DNA from: an uncultured bacterium
Lineage (GTDB): Bacteria; Patescibacteriota; Dojkabacteria; CALFHW01
Length of the DNA: 29,709 bases
NCBI GenBank assembly: GCA_937876695.1
Contig: CALFHW010000016.1
Coordinates: forward strand, 1 to 29,709
Direction of reading: 5' to 3'
Under the pieces are notes generated by a model. That model saw only the letters and a program-made list of their open reading frames with translations, had not been told where the DNA came from and did not search any database. A program made the position numbers and the translations under genes. Positions 8,446-15,919 of this stretch are shown here, piece after piece (the first letter of the stretch is position 1; each line of letters starts with the position of its first letter).

Positions 8446-9267
8446 TCAATAGAACTCCTCGGTATAGATTTGCACTTCACTCTGTCCGCTGGTAGTTAGC
8501 TGAGACTTAACGGTGGTAATCATGGAGTTACTGCCGCAAAGATAGAAATCGCAATTCTCAAACAGCAGGCCCCCAGGGCCAATTGCGCCAGGGCCTAAGA
8601 GATCTTGCTCAAGAGCTGCGCCCACTCTGCCTGTATATTCGATCTCACCAGCGGATCCCCATCCGCCCATCGGCTTTGATAAACATAGCTTATAGGTAAA
8701 CCCGGGCAGTTTGCTAGCAAGGTCAGCCAGTTCCTTAGTCAAATATAAATCAGTCTGACTACGCACGCCCCAATACAACAGCACTTGGCGGCCAAGTGCG
8801 TTTTCAACAGATGCATTTCCAGCTACACCTGCGGCTGTTTTCCCAGATGTCATATCTCTGAGCATCCCCAGGAATGGCGCTATCCCCGTCCCAGTAGCTA
8901 CAAATACCGGCACCTTTTCAGACTCCTGAACAAAGTTGAACCTGCCCAATGGACCTAAGAATTCAACTTGTTGACCGATGTGTAGACTGTCGAAAAAGAT
9001 GCTCCCCGGGCCACCTGGAGTGACGTCCACATATGTTTCCAAAAGTTCATGCTCCCCACTTGCGTTCGCAAGCGAGTACGACCTTCTGGTTTTATCCCCT
9101 GCTGTTAACCCAACTTTGAAGTTGATGTACTGACCAGCCTTAAACTCCATACCAGCTGGGCTGATACACTTAAATGTACTTCTAAATACCTTCCCATTTA
9201 CTTTTTCATGAGAAATTACTTCTGCTTTATAATTCGCGATCAAGACAATATGCGCTAAAATAAACAA
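8446..9267 (-). CDS. Ferredoxin-NADP reductase-like FAD/NAD(P)-binding oxidoreductase
   Basis: A 273-residue flavoprotein reductase of the FNR superfamily. The FAD domain has RRSYS (61-65) and the pyrophosphate loop GGPGS (85-89). The NAD(P) domain has ATGTGIAPF (124-132), LLYWGVRS (163-170), FYLCGSNSMI (241-250) and the C-terminal EEFY. No cysteine cluster for 2Fe-2S is present, so it passes electrons between NAD(P)H and a separate partner not encoded nearby. A glycine-rich stretch (about 223-235) breaks the NAD domain and looks like a lineage insert. The TTG start at 9267 is favoured, because TTGTTT, 17 nt and TAGATT sit so that TAGATT ends 5 nt before it; TTG at 9243 is the alternative. 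Confidence 0.88.
   Translation of the reverse strand: MFILAHIVLIANYKAEVISHEKVNGKVFRSTFKCISPAGMEFKAGQYINFKVGLTAGDKTRRSYSLANASGEHELLETYVDVTPGGPGSIFFDSLHIGQQVEFLGPLGRFNFVQESEKVPVFVATGTGIAPFLGMLRDMTSGKTAAGVAGNASVENALGRQVLLYWGVRSQTDLYLTKELADLASKLPGFTYKLCLSKPMGGWGSAGEIEYTGRVGAALEQDLLGPGAIGPGGLLFENCDFYLCGSNSMITTVKSQLTTSGQSEVQIYTEEFY
9256..9261 (+). promoter_or_regulatory. -10-like hexamer of the DUF1232 gene
   Basis: TAAAAT, 8 nt before the ATG at 9270, lying inside the 5' end of the divergent reductase gene. No clear -35; TATAAT at 9228-9233 is an alternative further upstream. Confidence 0.3.
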
Positions 9268-9269
9268 CT

Positions 9270-9545
9270 ATGAATCTACAAAAAATTTGGCAAGAAAACA
9301 AAAGTCCCTTGTTACTTTTATTATACCTGATAAGTCCGCTCGATGTTCTGCCTGAGGCATTCCTGGGATTAGTTGGCCTGATGGATGACGCTGTGGTCGG
9401 GGTTATTCTGGTATTGGTGGTGATATTCAAACTCGGCAAATGGGCAATTGGTAAACAAACTGAGCAAGTGCAGGAAAAACTAACAGGCAAGGAAGCCACC
9501 CAGAAAATCGGCCAGGTGAAAGTCAAAGATAGCACTGAAGAATAA
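9270..9545 (+). CDS. DUF1232 (YkvA-like) small membrane protein
   Basis: A 91-residue protein with the DUF1232 signature SPLDVLPEAF (22-31) followed by GLMDDAVV (36-43). Two hydrophobic segments (about 13-24 and 33-54) can make a membrane hairpin, with a charged tail from 61 to the end. Function of the family is unknown. Its ATG begins only 2 nt from the start codon of the divergent reductase. It ends 4 nt before the convergent fmt-Nudix gene. No Shine-Dalgarno is present. Confidence 0.85.
   Translation: MNLQKIWQENKSPLLLLLYLISPLDVLPEAFLGLVGLMDDAVVGVILVLVVIFKLGKWAIGKQTEQVQEKLTGKEATQKIGQVKVKDSTEE
9273..9301 (-). promoter_or_regulatory. Candidate promoter of the reductase gene
   Basis: On the minus strand: TTGTTT (9296-9301), 17 nt, TAGATT (9273-9278), then 5 nt to the TTG start. 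It lies within the coding sequence of the divergent DUF1232 gene. Confidence 0.4.
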
Positions 9546-9549
9546 ATTC

Positions 9550-10989
9550 CTAGCCTAATAGCTTCCTGCGCAGGTGCTCTGGCTGGAATAGCGCCAATTC
9601 CGGCGAACTTAGGTTAATCCAAGATAATTTGTAGGTGTTGTCGGCGCTAGATCTAGCCACTTCCTCTCCCAGCATTTGAACTTTGGGTTTACTTGCTAAA
9701 GTTGCCTGGAAATAAGTCACTTTTTCGCCAGTGGAAAGATCGGTGTAGTTGTGGATCTCCGTCAGGTCCGCGCTGGTTAGTTTAATAGTCGTCTCCTCGC
9801 TGAGTTCACGTAGGGCTGCCTTAACAGGAGATTCGCCTCGCTTGAGATGCCCGCCAGGCAATACGATATAACGCCTACCGAACTTCTGTCTGCGGATAAA
9901 CAAGACCTCATCGCCCACTCTAACCAATATTCTCGACTGAGCATTTTGATCCTCAGCCAGGTAGGCGTATACCCGAGCGTCACCGCGGTTTTTACCTGCC
10001 AGTTGCAGCTCTTGCAGAAGTAGCTGACCACCTTTAAGTGTCAGCACTAGTCCCTGCTCGGTTTCGGTTATTTTGCCCCAACTACTTTGCTGCAACTGAT
10101 CACTGAGCAGCTCCGCACTCCAGATTTTCAGTTCAATTGCCTTACTTTGCCTAAAAATTGTGATGTAGGCCCCAGATGCAGCCGCAAAGGCCCTGACCTT
10201 ACGCAGCGCCTCTACTGCACCCTCATAGGCATGTATCTGACCCTTTTCCCTAGCCAAATCCTTACTGTAACAATAACTGAGCTCGCGCTGCTTGCCCATT
10301 AGATTCGCTTGATCAGTGGGTTTAATTTTCCCGGCTACCCAATTTGGTAACACCGACAACAACAAACCTGCGCCCTCCTGCGCCGCTCTAGCACGCAGCC
10401 AAGTTGCGTCAGCATCAGCAGGGAGTTCAATCTCTTTCTCTGCCAGCACCGGCCCGTCATCGAGCCCTGGAGTCATCTTGATAACAGACACCCCTGATAA
10501 CTTATCGCCATTAAGAATTGACATTTCCAATGGCACTGCGCCGCGGTACATAGGTAGTAGCGAGCCGTGAATATTTAGGCAGCCATACTTTGGGTAATCT
10601 AGCACCACTGGCGGCACCATCTGGCCGTAGGCCGCGGTGATAATTAGATCAGGCTTGCTAGCCATCAATATCTCATCAGCCTGTTTAGTTAGTTTTTCAG
10701 GTTGGAATATCTGGAGTTCTTGTGCTGGAGCCGACATGGATGAGCCTGCAACCAAATCTAATAGCAATCTCTTAAGCGGCGGGGCTGTCAGGATCTGCTT
10801 GCGGCCCACAGGCCTGTCCGGCTGTGTAACTAAACCAACCAGTTCGAACCCTTCTCCAAGCTCACCTTGCGCTAATGCCTTAAGTGCCGGCCAAGCAAAT
10901 TCTGCCGTGCCGAGGAATAGAACTCTGACTACTTCTGTATGATTGGATCCAACAGAATCATTGTGCTTCTTGTCTGTAGTTTTTGCCAT
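9550..10989 (-). CDS. fmt: Methionyl-tRNA formyltransferase fused to a C-terminal Nudix hydrolase domain
   Basis: A 479-residue fusion. Residues 20-345 are Fmt, which formylates initiator Met-tRNA from 10-formyl-THF. RVLFLGTAEFAWPALKAL (22-39), LNIHGSLLPMYRGAVP (138-153) and GLDDGP (175-180) give the catalytic N139, H141 and D177, with SLLP (143-146) in the folate site. The OB-like C-terminal domain has KVRAFA (264-269). Residues 352-479 are a Nudix domain with a full box: GGHLKRGE (379-386), seven residues, then RELSEETTI (394-402), with Thr where Gly is usual. Fmt alone is about 310 residues. The frame runs unbroken through the junction. The first 18 residues are non-conserved, but TAAAAT 5 nt before this ATG supports the start. 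The Nudix substrate is unknown. Confidence 0.93.
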   Translation of the reverse strand: MAKTTDKKHNDSVGSNHTEVVRVLFLGTAEFAWPALKALAQGELGEGFELVGLVTQPDRPVGRKQILTAPPLKRLLLDLVAGSSMSAPAQELQIFQPEKLTKQADEILMASKPDLIITAAYGQMVPPVVLDYPKYGCLNIHGSLLPMYRGAVPLEMSILNGDKLSGVSVIKMTPGLDDGPVLAEKEIELPADADATWLRARAAQEGAGLLLSVLPNWVAGKIKPTDQANLMGKQRELSYCYSKDLAREKGQIHAYEGAVEALRKVRAFAAASGAYITIFRQSKAIELKIWSAELLSDQLQQSSWGKITETEQGLVLTLKGGQLLLQELQLAGKNRGDARVYAYLAEDQNAQSRILVRVGDEVLFIRRQKFGRRYIVLPGGHLKRGESPVKAALRELSEETTIKLTSADLTEIHNYTDLSTGEKVTYFQATLASKPKVQMLGEEVARSSADNTYKLSWINLSSPELALFQPEHLRRKLLG

Positions 10990-10994
10990 GTTAC

Positions 10995-11032
10995 ATTTTA
11001 GCAGTAAATTGCCGGCAAACTTACTGTATAAT
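10995..11032. promoter_or_regulatory. Divergent fmt/ileS promoter region with central palindrome
   Basis: The fmt -10 is TAAAAT (minus strand, 10995-11000). The ileS-side -10 is TATAAT (11027-11032), preceded by TG. A perfect 10-bp palindrome, TTGCCGGCAA (11009-11018), lies between them with exactly 8 nt on each side. This symmetry suggests a single operator controlling both directions. Neither side has a good -35 at normal spacing. Confidence 0.55.
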
Positions 11033-11039
11033 TGGCTAA

Positions 11040-11090
11040 ATGCAACTCGAAGTGCTTAATTTAAGTTCAATGACCTGTAAACAACAATGA
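11040..11090 (+). CDS. Leader ORF (16 codons) coupled to ileS
   Basis: Encodes MQLEVLNLSSMTCKQQ. Its ATG lies 7 nt after the TATAAT at 11027-11032, so the transcript would start at or beside the codon. Its TGA stop (11088-11090) overlaps the ileS ATG as ATGA, a classic coupling arrangement. ileS itself has no Shine-Dalgarno. The peptide has three Leu and no Ile codons, so simple Ile-codon attenuation is not indicated; delivering ribosomes to the ileS start is the simpler reading. An inverted repeat CTTAA-T-TTAAG (11055-11065) is inside it. Inferred from sequence; not homology-supported. Confidence 0.45.
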   Translation: MQLEVLNLSSMTCKQQ

Positions 11091-14000
11091 GCTTCAGCAA
11101 ACAGCCTACCAAACCAGACTTCCCAGCCTTAGAAGAGAAAATCGCTAGTTTCTGGGAGGCAGGTAAAATTTTCGAGAAATCGGTAGAGCAGCGCGAAGGC
11201 GGCCCTTCTTGGCATTTCTATGACGGGCCTCCATTTATCTCGGGAATGCCTCACTACGGGCACATCAAGGACTTTATCGTCAAGGATGCAGTGCCTAGAT
11301 ACTACGCTATGAAAGGCTATCACACGCCCAGGGTATGGGGTTGGGATTGCCATGGATTGCCAATCGAAAATAAAGTTGAAAAGAAGCTGGGGTTAACTTC
11401 CAAGTTACAGGTTGAGGAATTTGGAATTAGCCAATACATCGCAGAGTGTTATGACTATACTCGCTCGACTTCAGATGAATGGCCATGGTATGTGCGTAAA
11501 ATGGGTAGATGGACCGACTACAAGCACGCCTACCGTACCATGGACCAAAATTACATGGAAACAGTCTGGTGGGTCTTTAAAACCTTGAAGGAGAAAGGCT
11601 TAGTCTACCGAGGCTGGCGCTCTTCACTCTACTCTACTGATTCGGCAACTCCAGTGTCCAACTTCGAAATCGCTATGGACAACACCTACGAAGACGTGGA
11701 AGATAAGGCCATCACGGTTAAATTCAAGTTGCAGCAGGATCAAAAGCTAACAGATTTCCTGGCTAGAATCGGCACTGGGAATCTACCAACTGGCGCAGCT
11801 GAGGATCTGTTTATGTTCAGTTGGACCACTACGCCTTGGACTATCCCTAGTAATTATGCGCTGGCAGTTAATCCTGCTGAGGATTATGTGTTAGTCGAAA
11901 CCCCAGTAGATAATTCAAAATTCATTGCTAGATGGATATCTGGCGACAAGCCATTTGACTACACTAAGGCCCCTAGGCAAAGTGTGGAGACTATCATCCT
12001 CAGCCTGGCTGGGCAAGAGGTCGCAGCTGACAGCAAGCTAGCAAGCCAGGCTGGCAAGGCAGTTAGCGATTTGAGTCAGCTGACTGAGCTAGAGATCTGC
12101 CTCACGAAAATCGGCAAGGAGTTCTTTTTTGACTTAGATGGCGAGCTTACCCCGATTGATCAAAAGAATTACCAGGAGCTCAGCAAGCTCGCCACCACAC
12201 CGGCAATAAAGAAGGTGCGCTATAGTTACCCCTTGGGCGGCGAGAATGGAGTGGACGAACTCAGCAAAAGTGCCGACAAGAGACAACACACCGCGTATAT
12301 CGACGAATATCAAGGCGAGCTAGCAGGCCTAAACCTAATCGAAATCGACTTTGAGACGCCCGTGCACTACATTTCTTTTAAGGAGAACTTGCCTGATTGG
12401 TTTGGAGAAGACCTAACTTACCGCACCCAGCAGCTAAATAATCTGTTGAGCAAGGCAGGTAACAATTTGGCAGCAGTCATCGAGGCATTTAAATCCGCAC
12501 CAGAGCAAGTTTTCGACCTAAATCGCGAGAAGTATTATCAATATGCTGTTCTAGCTAACAAGTTGGCAGAGTCCAACTTGCGTGAGTTCCAAGTTCTAGC
12601 CTCATTCAAAGGTAAAGAGCTGGAAGGCTTAAACTATGAGCAAATCTATAAATTCTTCCCTGGCGGCGAAAACGACTTCAAGGTTTATCTATCAGAAGGG
12701 GTTACAGTTGAGGATGGAACTGGAGTTTTGCACTTAGCACCGGCTTTTGGCGAAGAGGACTTCAATCTTGGCAAGGAGCACGGACTTTCGTTTACCCAAT
12801 GTATAGACGATGCGGGTAAGCTGTTACCTCAGACCGAACAATTCGCAGGGCTATATCTCAGAGATGCTGCCATGCCAATTATCAACGACCTCAAAAAACT
12901 AAACCGCCTCTACAAGGCAGCAAATTTCACTCATAGACTGCCCTTCTATCGCTACGCCAATCCATTGATCTACCGCGCCCAGGAATCTTGGTTTGTAAAT
13001 GTGCAACAGCTCAAGCCTGCCCTTCACGCTGCAAATGAGGATATCAACTGGATCCCCGGGCATCTCAAAAAAGGCCGGTTTGCCAAAGGAATCGATACCG
13101 CTCCTGATTGGTCGGTGAGTAGATCCAGGTTCTGGTCCACCTCCATGCCTGTTTGGGTAAAGTCAGAAGGCGGCAAGATAATCGACAACTATAGCGAGGA
13201 GGACACCCTCATCGTAGGCTCCAGAAGCGAGCTAGCCAAGCTTTCCAAGAACCCTGTCACTCAACTCAATATGATGCACTTGCCTTCATGGCAGGTTTTA
13301 GCTACCGACGGTGCAGAGGTGTTGGAACGCCTTAAAACATTAGTCTCCGGGCTCGATGCCAGTCTAACCGGAATCGACTCAGCCAGCAAAATTGTGCTGC
13401 TAAACCCAGAAATTGAAACTGAAATGTTTAAAACTGTCATCCAGGAAGTTGCGGGGGCTGGTGGAAATCCTGCCTTGGCAGAAAGTATTGAGACAGTCAC
13501 TATTGCAGATCTGCATAGCTTGCCAGCCGAGCTAGCTAAGCGGTTTGCAGGTCAAAATGTAATCGTTTTTACGCCAACCACAGCAGCATCCCAGCTGGTC
13601 AGCCATTTCGAGGGCAAAAACGAAACAGAGGCCTATAACAGTCTAGAACGCGGCAAATATTCTCCCGGCTATTATCCCCTATTCCTACTTGGAGATCGCC
13701 TCCTAGACCTGCACAGGCCAGTTATTGACGATGTAGTGCTAGTCGATAAAGCCAGCGGCCAGGAATACGTGCGCGTACCCGAGGTGCTGGATGTATGGAT
13801 GGATAGCGGTTCTATGCCTTATGCCCAGTTACATTATCCATTTGAAAATAAGCTAACCTTTGAAAACAACTACCCAGCTGATTTCATAGTGGAATACATC
13901 GCACAGACCAGGGCTTGGTTCTACGTGACACACGTTCTGGGAGTAGCGCTTACGGGTAAGCAAGCTTTCAAAAACGTAGTCACTTCTGGGGTGATATTCG

Positions 14001-15280
14001 GTACTGATGGCCGCAAAATGAGCAAAACCTACGGCAATTACCCCGACCCTAAGCTGACTTTGGAGAGCTACGGCGCCGAGGCCATGCGCTGGTACTTCCT
14101 CAACTCTAAGTTGATCGTAGGCGAGGACATCAATTTCGACGAAAAAGGCCTGCGCGACCAGCTGAGGCTTTACATTTTGCCGTTATGGAATAGTTTCTCG
14201 TTCTTTACTACCTACGCACAGATGCATAATTGGCAGCCAACAGCTGAGTTAGTTACCAATAAGACCAATCCTAAGATCCGCACGGTATTCTCAGTTCCCG
14301 GCGGCGAGCGCAACGATACTTACTGGCATAAAGTACCACTTACCCCGAAGCACAAGCTGGATATCTGGATCATCGCCAAATTGCAGCAACTCACCCACGA
14401 AGTGCGCATCGAGCTGGATCAATACCAGATCCCCAAAGCCACCAGGATGCTGGAGGACTTCGTAGCAGTGCTTTCCAAATGGTACATCCGCAGTTCCAGG
14501 GCTAGATTTGCTAGCGGAGATAGCGAGGCATTCAGTACTCTGTACTACGTGCTGGTAGAATTTACTAAGCTCACCGCTCCTTTCACACCTTTCGTAGCGG
14601 AAGAGATGTACAACGAATTAGTTCATAAGCAATTACCTGAACAACTCGAGTCAGTGCACTTATGCGACTATCCAGAGGCAGATATTGAATTCTGGGAGGA
14701 GAACGCCTTGGTGCTCAAGAAAATGCAGGCGCTGCAGGAGATCGTCAGTCTGGGGCAGAAGCTGCGTAATCAAGCAGCCCTGAAGGTACGCCAACCATTG
14801 CAAGATATCGAGGTGAGGATGGTGTTAGACCACGCCCGTGATAAGGAGCTGGAAAATTGGATGGAAGAAATTATCGCTGAGGAACTAAATATCAAACAGG
14901 TTAAAGAGGTATTGAATTTACAAGAGAAAGAGGGCTATTTGCTGCTCAAGAGTAGCGAGGCTGACATCACAGTGAACCTAAATACCGCGCTCACGCCTCA
15001 GCTACTTGCCGAAGGCTATGTGCGCGAGTTGACTCGCCAGGTGCAAAAACTTCGTAAAGATGCTGGTCTCGATATCGCTGATAGCATTAAGCTGGAGATA
15101 ATTGGCGAAGCTCAAATTATCACTCTACTGGGTGAAATGCAATCCGAAATCAGCGGTGCAGTTAGAGCTAGCGAGCTTAAATTAAGCGGTAGCAGCCAAT
15201 ACAAACCTGCAGACCTCGAGGTCGTAGCTAGCCTTAAACTGGGCGAAGGGGTTGTTTACATAAGATTTGAGAGGGGCTAA
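11087..15280 (+). CDS. ileS: Isoleucyl-tRNA synthetase, type 2, with two extra inserted domains
   Basis: Charges tRNA-Ile with isoleucine in the cytoplasm. The class Ia signatures are HYGH (56-59) and KMSKT (977-981). WTTTPWTIPSN (246-256) and GTGVLHLAPAFGEEDF (544-559) belong to the CP1 editing domain; WSVSRSRFW (675-683), DVWMDSGSMPYAQ (902-914) and TRAWFY (941-946) belong to the core. The anticodon domain follows from about 1090, and no C-terminal Cys zinc finger is seen. HYGH and the missing zinc finger fit the type-2 (eukaryote-like) class. At 1397 residues it is well above the usual 900-1100. The excess is mainly residues 330-455 (CYTH-like) and 722-870 (histidine-phosphatase-like, without catalytic residues). 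It starts at the ATG overlapping the leader ORF stop, and lepB follows after 8 nt. Confidence 0.97.
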   Translation: MSFSKQPTKPDFPALEEKIASFWEAGKIFEKSVEQREGGPSWHFYDGPPFISGMPHYGHIKDFIVKDAVPRYYAMKGYHTPRVWGWDCHGLPIENKVEKKLGLTSKLQVEEFGISQYIAECYDYTRSTSDEWPWYVRKMGRWTDYKHAYRTMDQNYMETVWWVFKTLKEKGLVYRGWRSSLYSTDSATPVSNFEIAMDNTYEDVEDKAITVKFKLQQDQKLTDFLARIGTGNLPTGAAEDLFMFSWTTTPWTIPSNYALAVNPAEDYVLVETPVDNSKFIARWISGDKPFDYTKAPRQSVETIILSLAGQEVAADSKLASQAGKAVSDLSQLTELEICLTKIGKEFFFDLDGELTPIDQKNYQELSKLATTPAIKKVRYSYPLGGENGVDELSKSADKRQHTAYIDEYQGELAGLNLIEIDFETPVHYISFKENLPDWFGEDLTYRTQQLNNLLSKAGNNLAAVIEAFKSAPEQVFDLNREKYYQYAVLANKLAESNLREFQVLASFKGKELEGLNYEQIYKFFPGGENDFKVYLSEGVTVEDGTGVLHLAPAFGEEDFNLGKEHGLSFTQCIDDAGKLLPQTEQFAGLYLRDAAMPIINDLKKLNRLYKAANFTHRLPFYRYANPLIYRAQESWFVNVQQLKPALHAANEDINWIPGHLKKGRFAKGIDTAPDWSVSRSRFWSTSMPVWVKSEGGKIIDNYSEEDTLIVGSRSELAKLSKNPVTQLNMMHLPSWQVLATDGAEVLERLKTLVSGLDASLTGIDSASKIVLLNPEIETEMFKTVIQEVAGAGGNPALAESIETVTIADLHSLPAELAKRFAGQNVIVFTPTTAASQLVSHFEGKNETEAYNSLERGKYSPGYYPLFLLGDRLLDLHRPVIDDVVLVDKASGQEYVRVPEVLDVWMDSGSMPYAQLHYPFENKLTFENNYPADFIVEYIAQTRAWFYVTHVLGVALTGKQAFKNVVTSGVIFGTDGRKMSKTYGNYPDPKLTLESYGAEAMRWYFLNSKLIVGEDINFDEKGLRDQLRLYILPLWNSFSFFTTYAQMHNWQPTAELVTNKTNPKIRTVFSVPGGERNDTYWHKVPLTPKHKLDIWIIAKLQQLTHEVRIELDQYQIPKATRMLEDFVAVLSKWYIRSSRARFASGDSEAFSTLYYVLVEFTKLTAPFTPFVAEEMYNELVHKQLPEQLESVHLCDYPEADIEFWEENALVLKKMQALQEIVSLGQKLRNQAALKVRQPLQDIEVRMVLDHARDKELENWMEEIIAEELNIKQVKEVLNLQEKEGYLLLKSSEADITVNLNTALTPQLLAEGYVRELTRQVQKLRKDAGLDIADSIKLEIIGEAQIITLLGEMQSEISGAVRASELKLSGSSQYKPADLEVVASLKLGEGVVYIRFERG

Positions 15281-15288
15281 GATAAGGG

Positions 15289-15918
15289 GTGAATAGCAAA
15301 CTAAACAACTACCAGAGTAGTAATATCCGTCCGGGCGGGCTACTTATTGATTCGCTGCAGACGATCGTGTTTGCTTTGGCCTGTAGTGTTGTGATCTACT
15401 TGTTTTTTGCGATTCCAAACCAAGTCGACGGCCTATCTATGCAGCCTACTCTAGAGAATAGTGAGATATTACTCACCAATAAATTCATCCAGATCGCCGG
15501 CGGCGAGGGCAAACTGCTGCCTGGCTATGACTATGGCAGAGGAGATATTGTGGTGTTCCAGCAGCCCGGCAGGCCAGATCTAGTCAAAAGAATCATCGGT
15601 ATGCCTGGCGAGCGAGTCAAAGTCGAGGACGGCAAGGTCTATATCAACGGCAAAGTTATGGTTGAGGACTACCTACCTGCCGGAAGACGCACCAATGCCG
15701 GCGACTTTCTACCTGAAGGACAAGAAAAACGAGTGCCAGAAGGCAGCTACTTTCTGATGGGCGATAACCGCGGCAACAGCAAAGATTCTAGATATACCGA
15801 TGTAGGATTTGTAGACAGACAGTACTTAAAAGGTAGTCCCTTCTTGCGAATTTCGCCGCTGACTAGATTCGGGTTGATGGGACGAGGAGAGTCTAAGTTC
15901 ATTGCAGAGACAAACTAG
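15289..15918 (+). CDS. lepB: Signal peptidase I
   Basis: Removes signal peptides from exported proteins at the outer face of the membrane. A single N-terminal membrane anchor (about 23-42) precedes GLSMQPT, giving the nucleophile Ser50. VKRIIGMPGE (99-108) gives the general base Lys100. GDNRGNSKDSR (158-168) is the conserved box E region. The length of 209 residues suits a one-anchor bacterial enzyme. The start is GTG at 15289; GAGGGG at 15271-15276 is about 12 nt upstream and could act as the ribosome site. It lies 8 nt after ileS and 1 nt before parA, so the three are probably one transcript. Confidence 0.95.
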   Translation: MNSKLNNYQSSNIRPGGLLIDSLQTIVFALACSVVIYLFFAIPNQVDGLSMQPTLENSEILLTNKFIQIAGGEGKLLPGYDYGRGDIVVFQQPGRPDLVKRIIGMPGERVKVEDGKVYINGKVMVEDYLPAGRRTNAGDFLPEGQEKRVPEGSYFLMGDNRGNSKDSRYTDVGFVDRQYLKGSPFLRISPLTRFGLMGRGESKFIAETN

Positions 15919-15919
15919 A

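Noticed and set aside
13250..13696. Active phosphatase inside IleRS
   Set aside because: The RHG motif and second catalytic His are both replaced, so only the fold is proposed.
15902..15919. TTG at 15902 as the parA start
   Set aside because: It would overlap lepB and add six residues not typical of ParA. ATG at 15920 starts right before the first strand and the P-loop.
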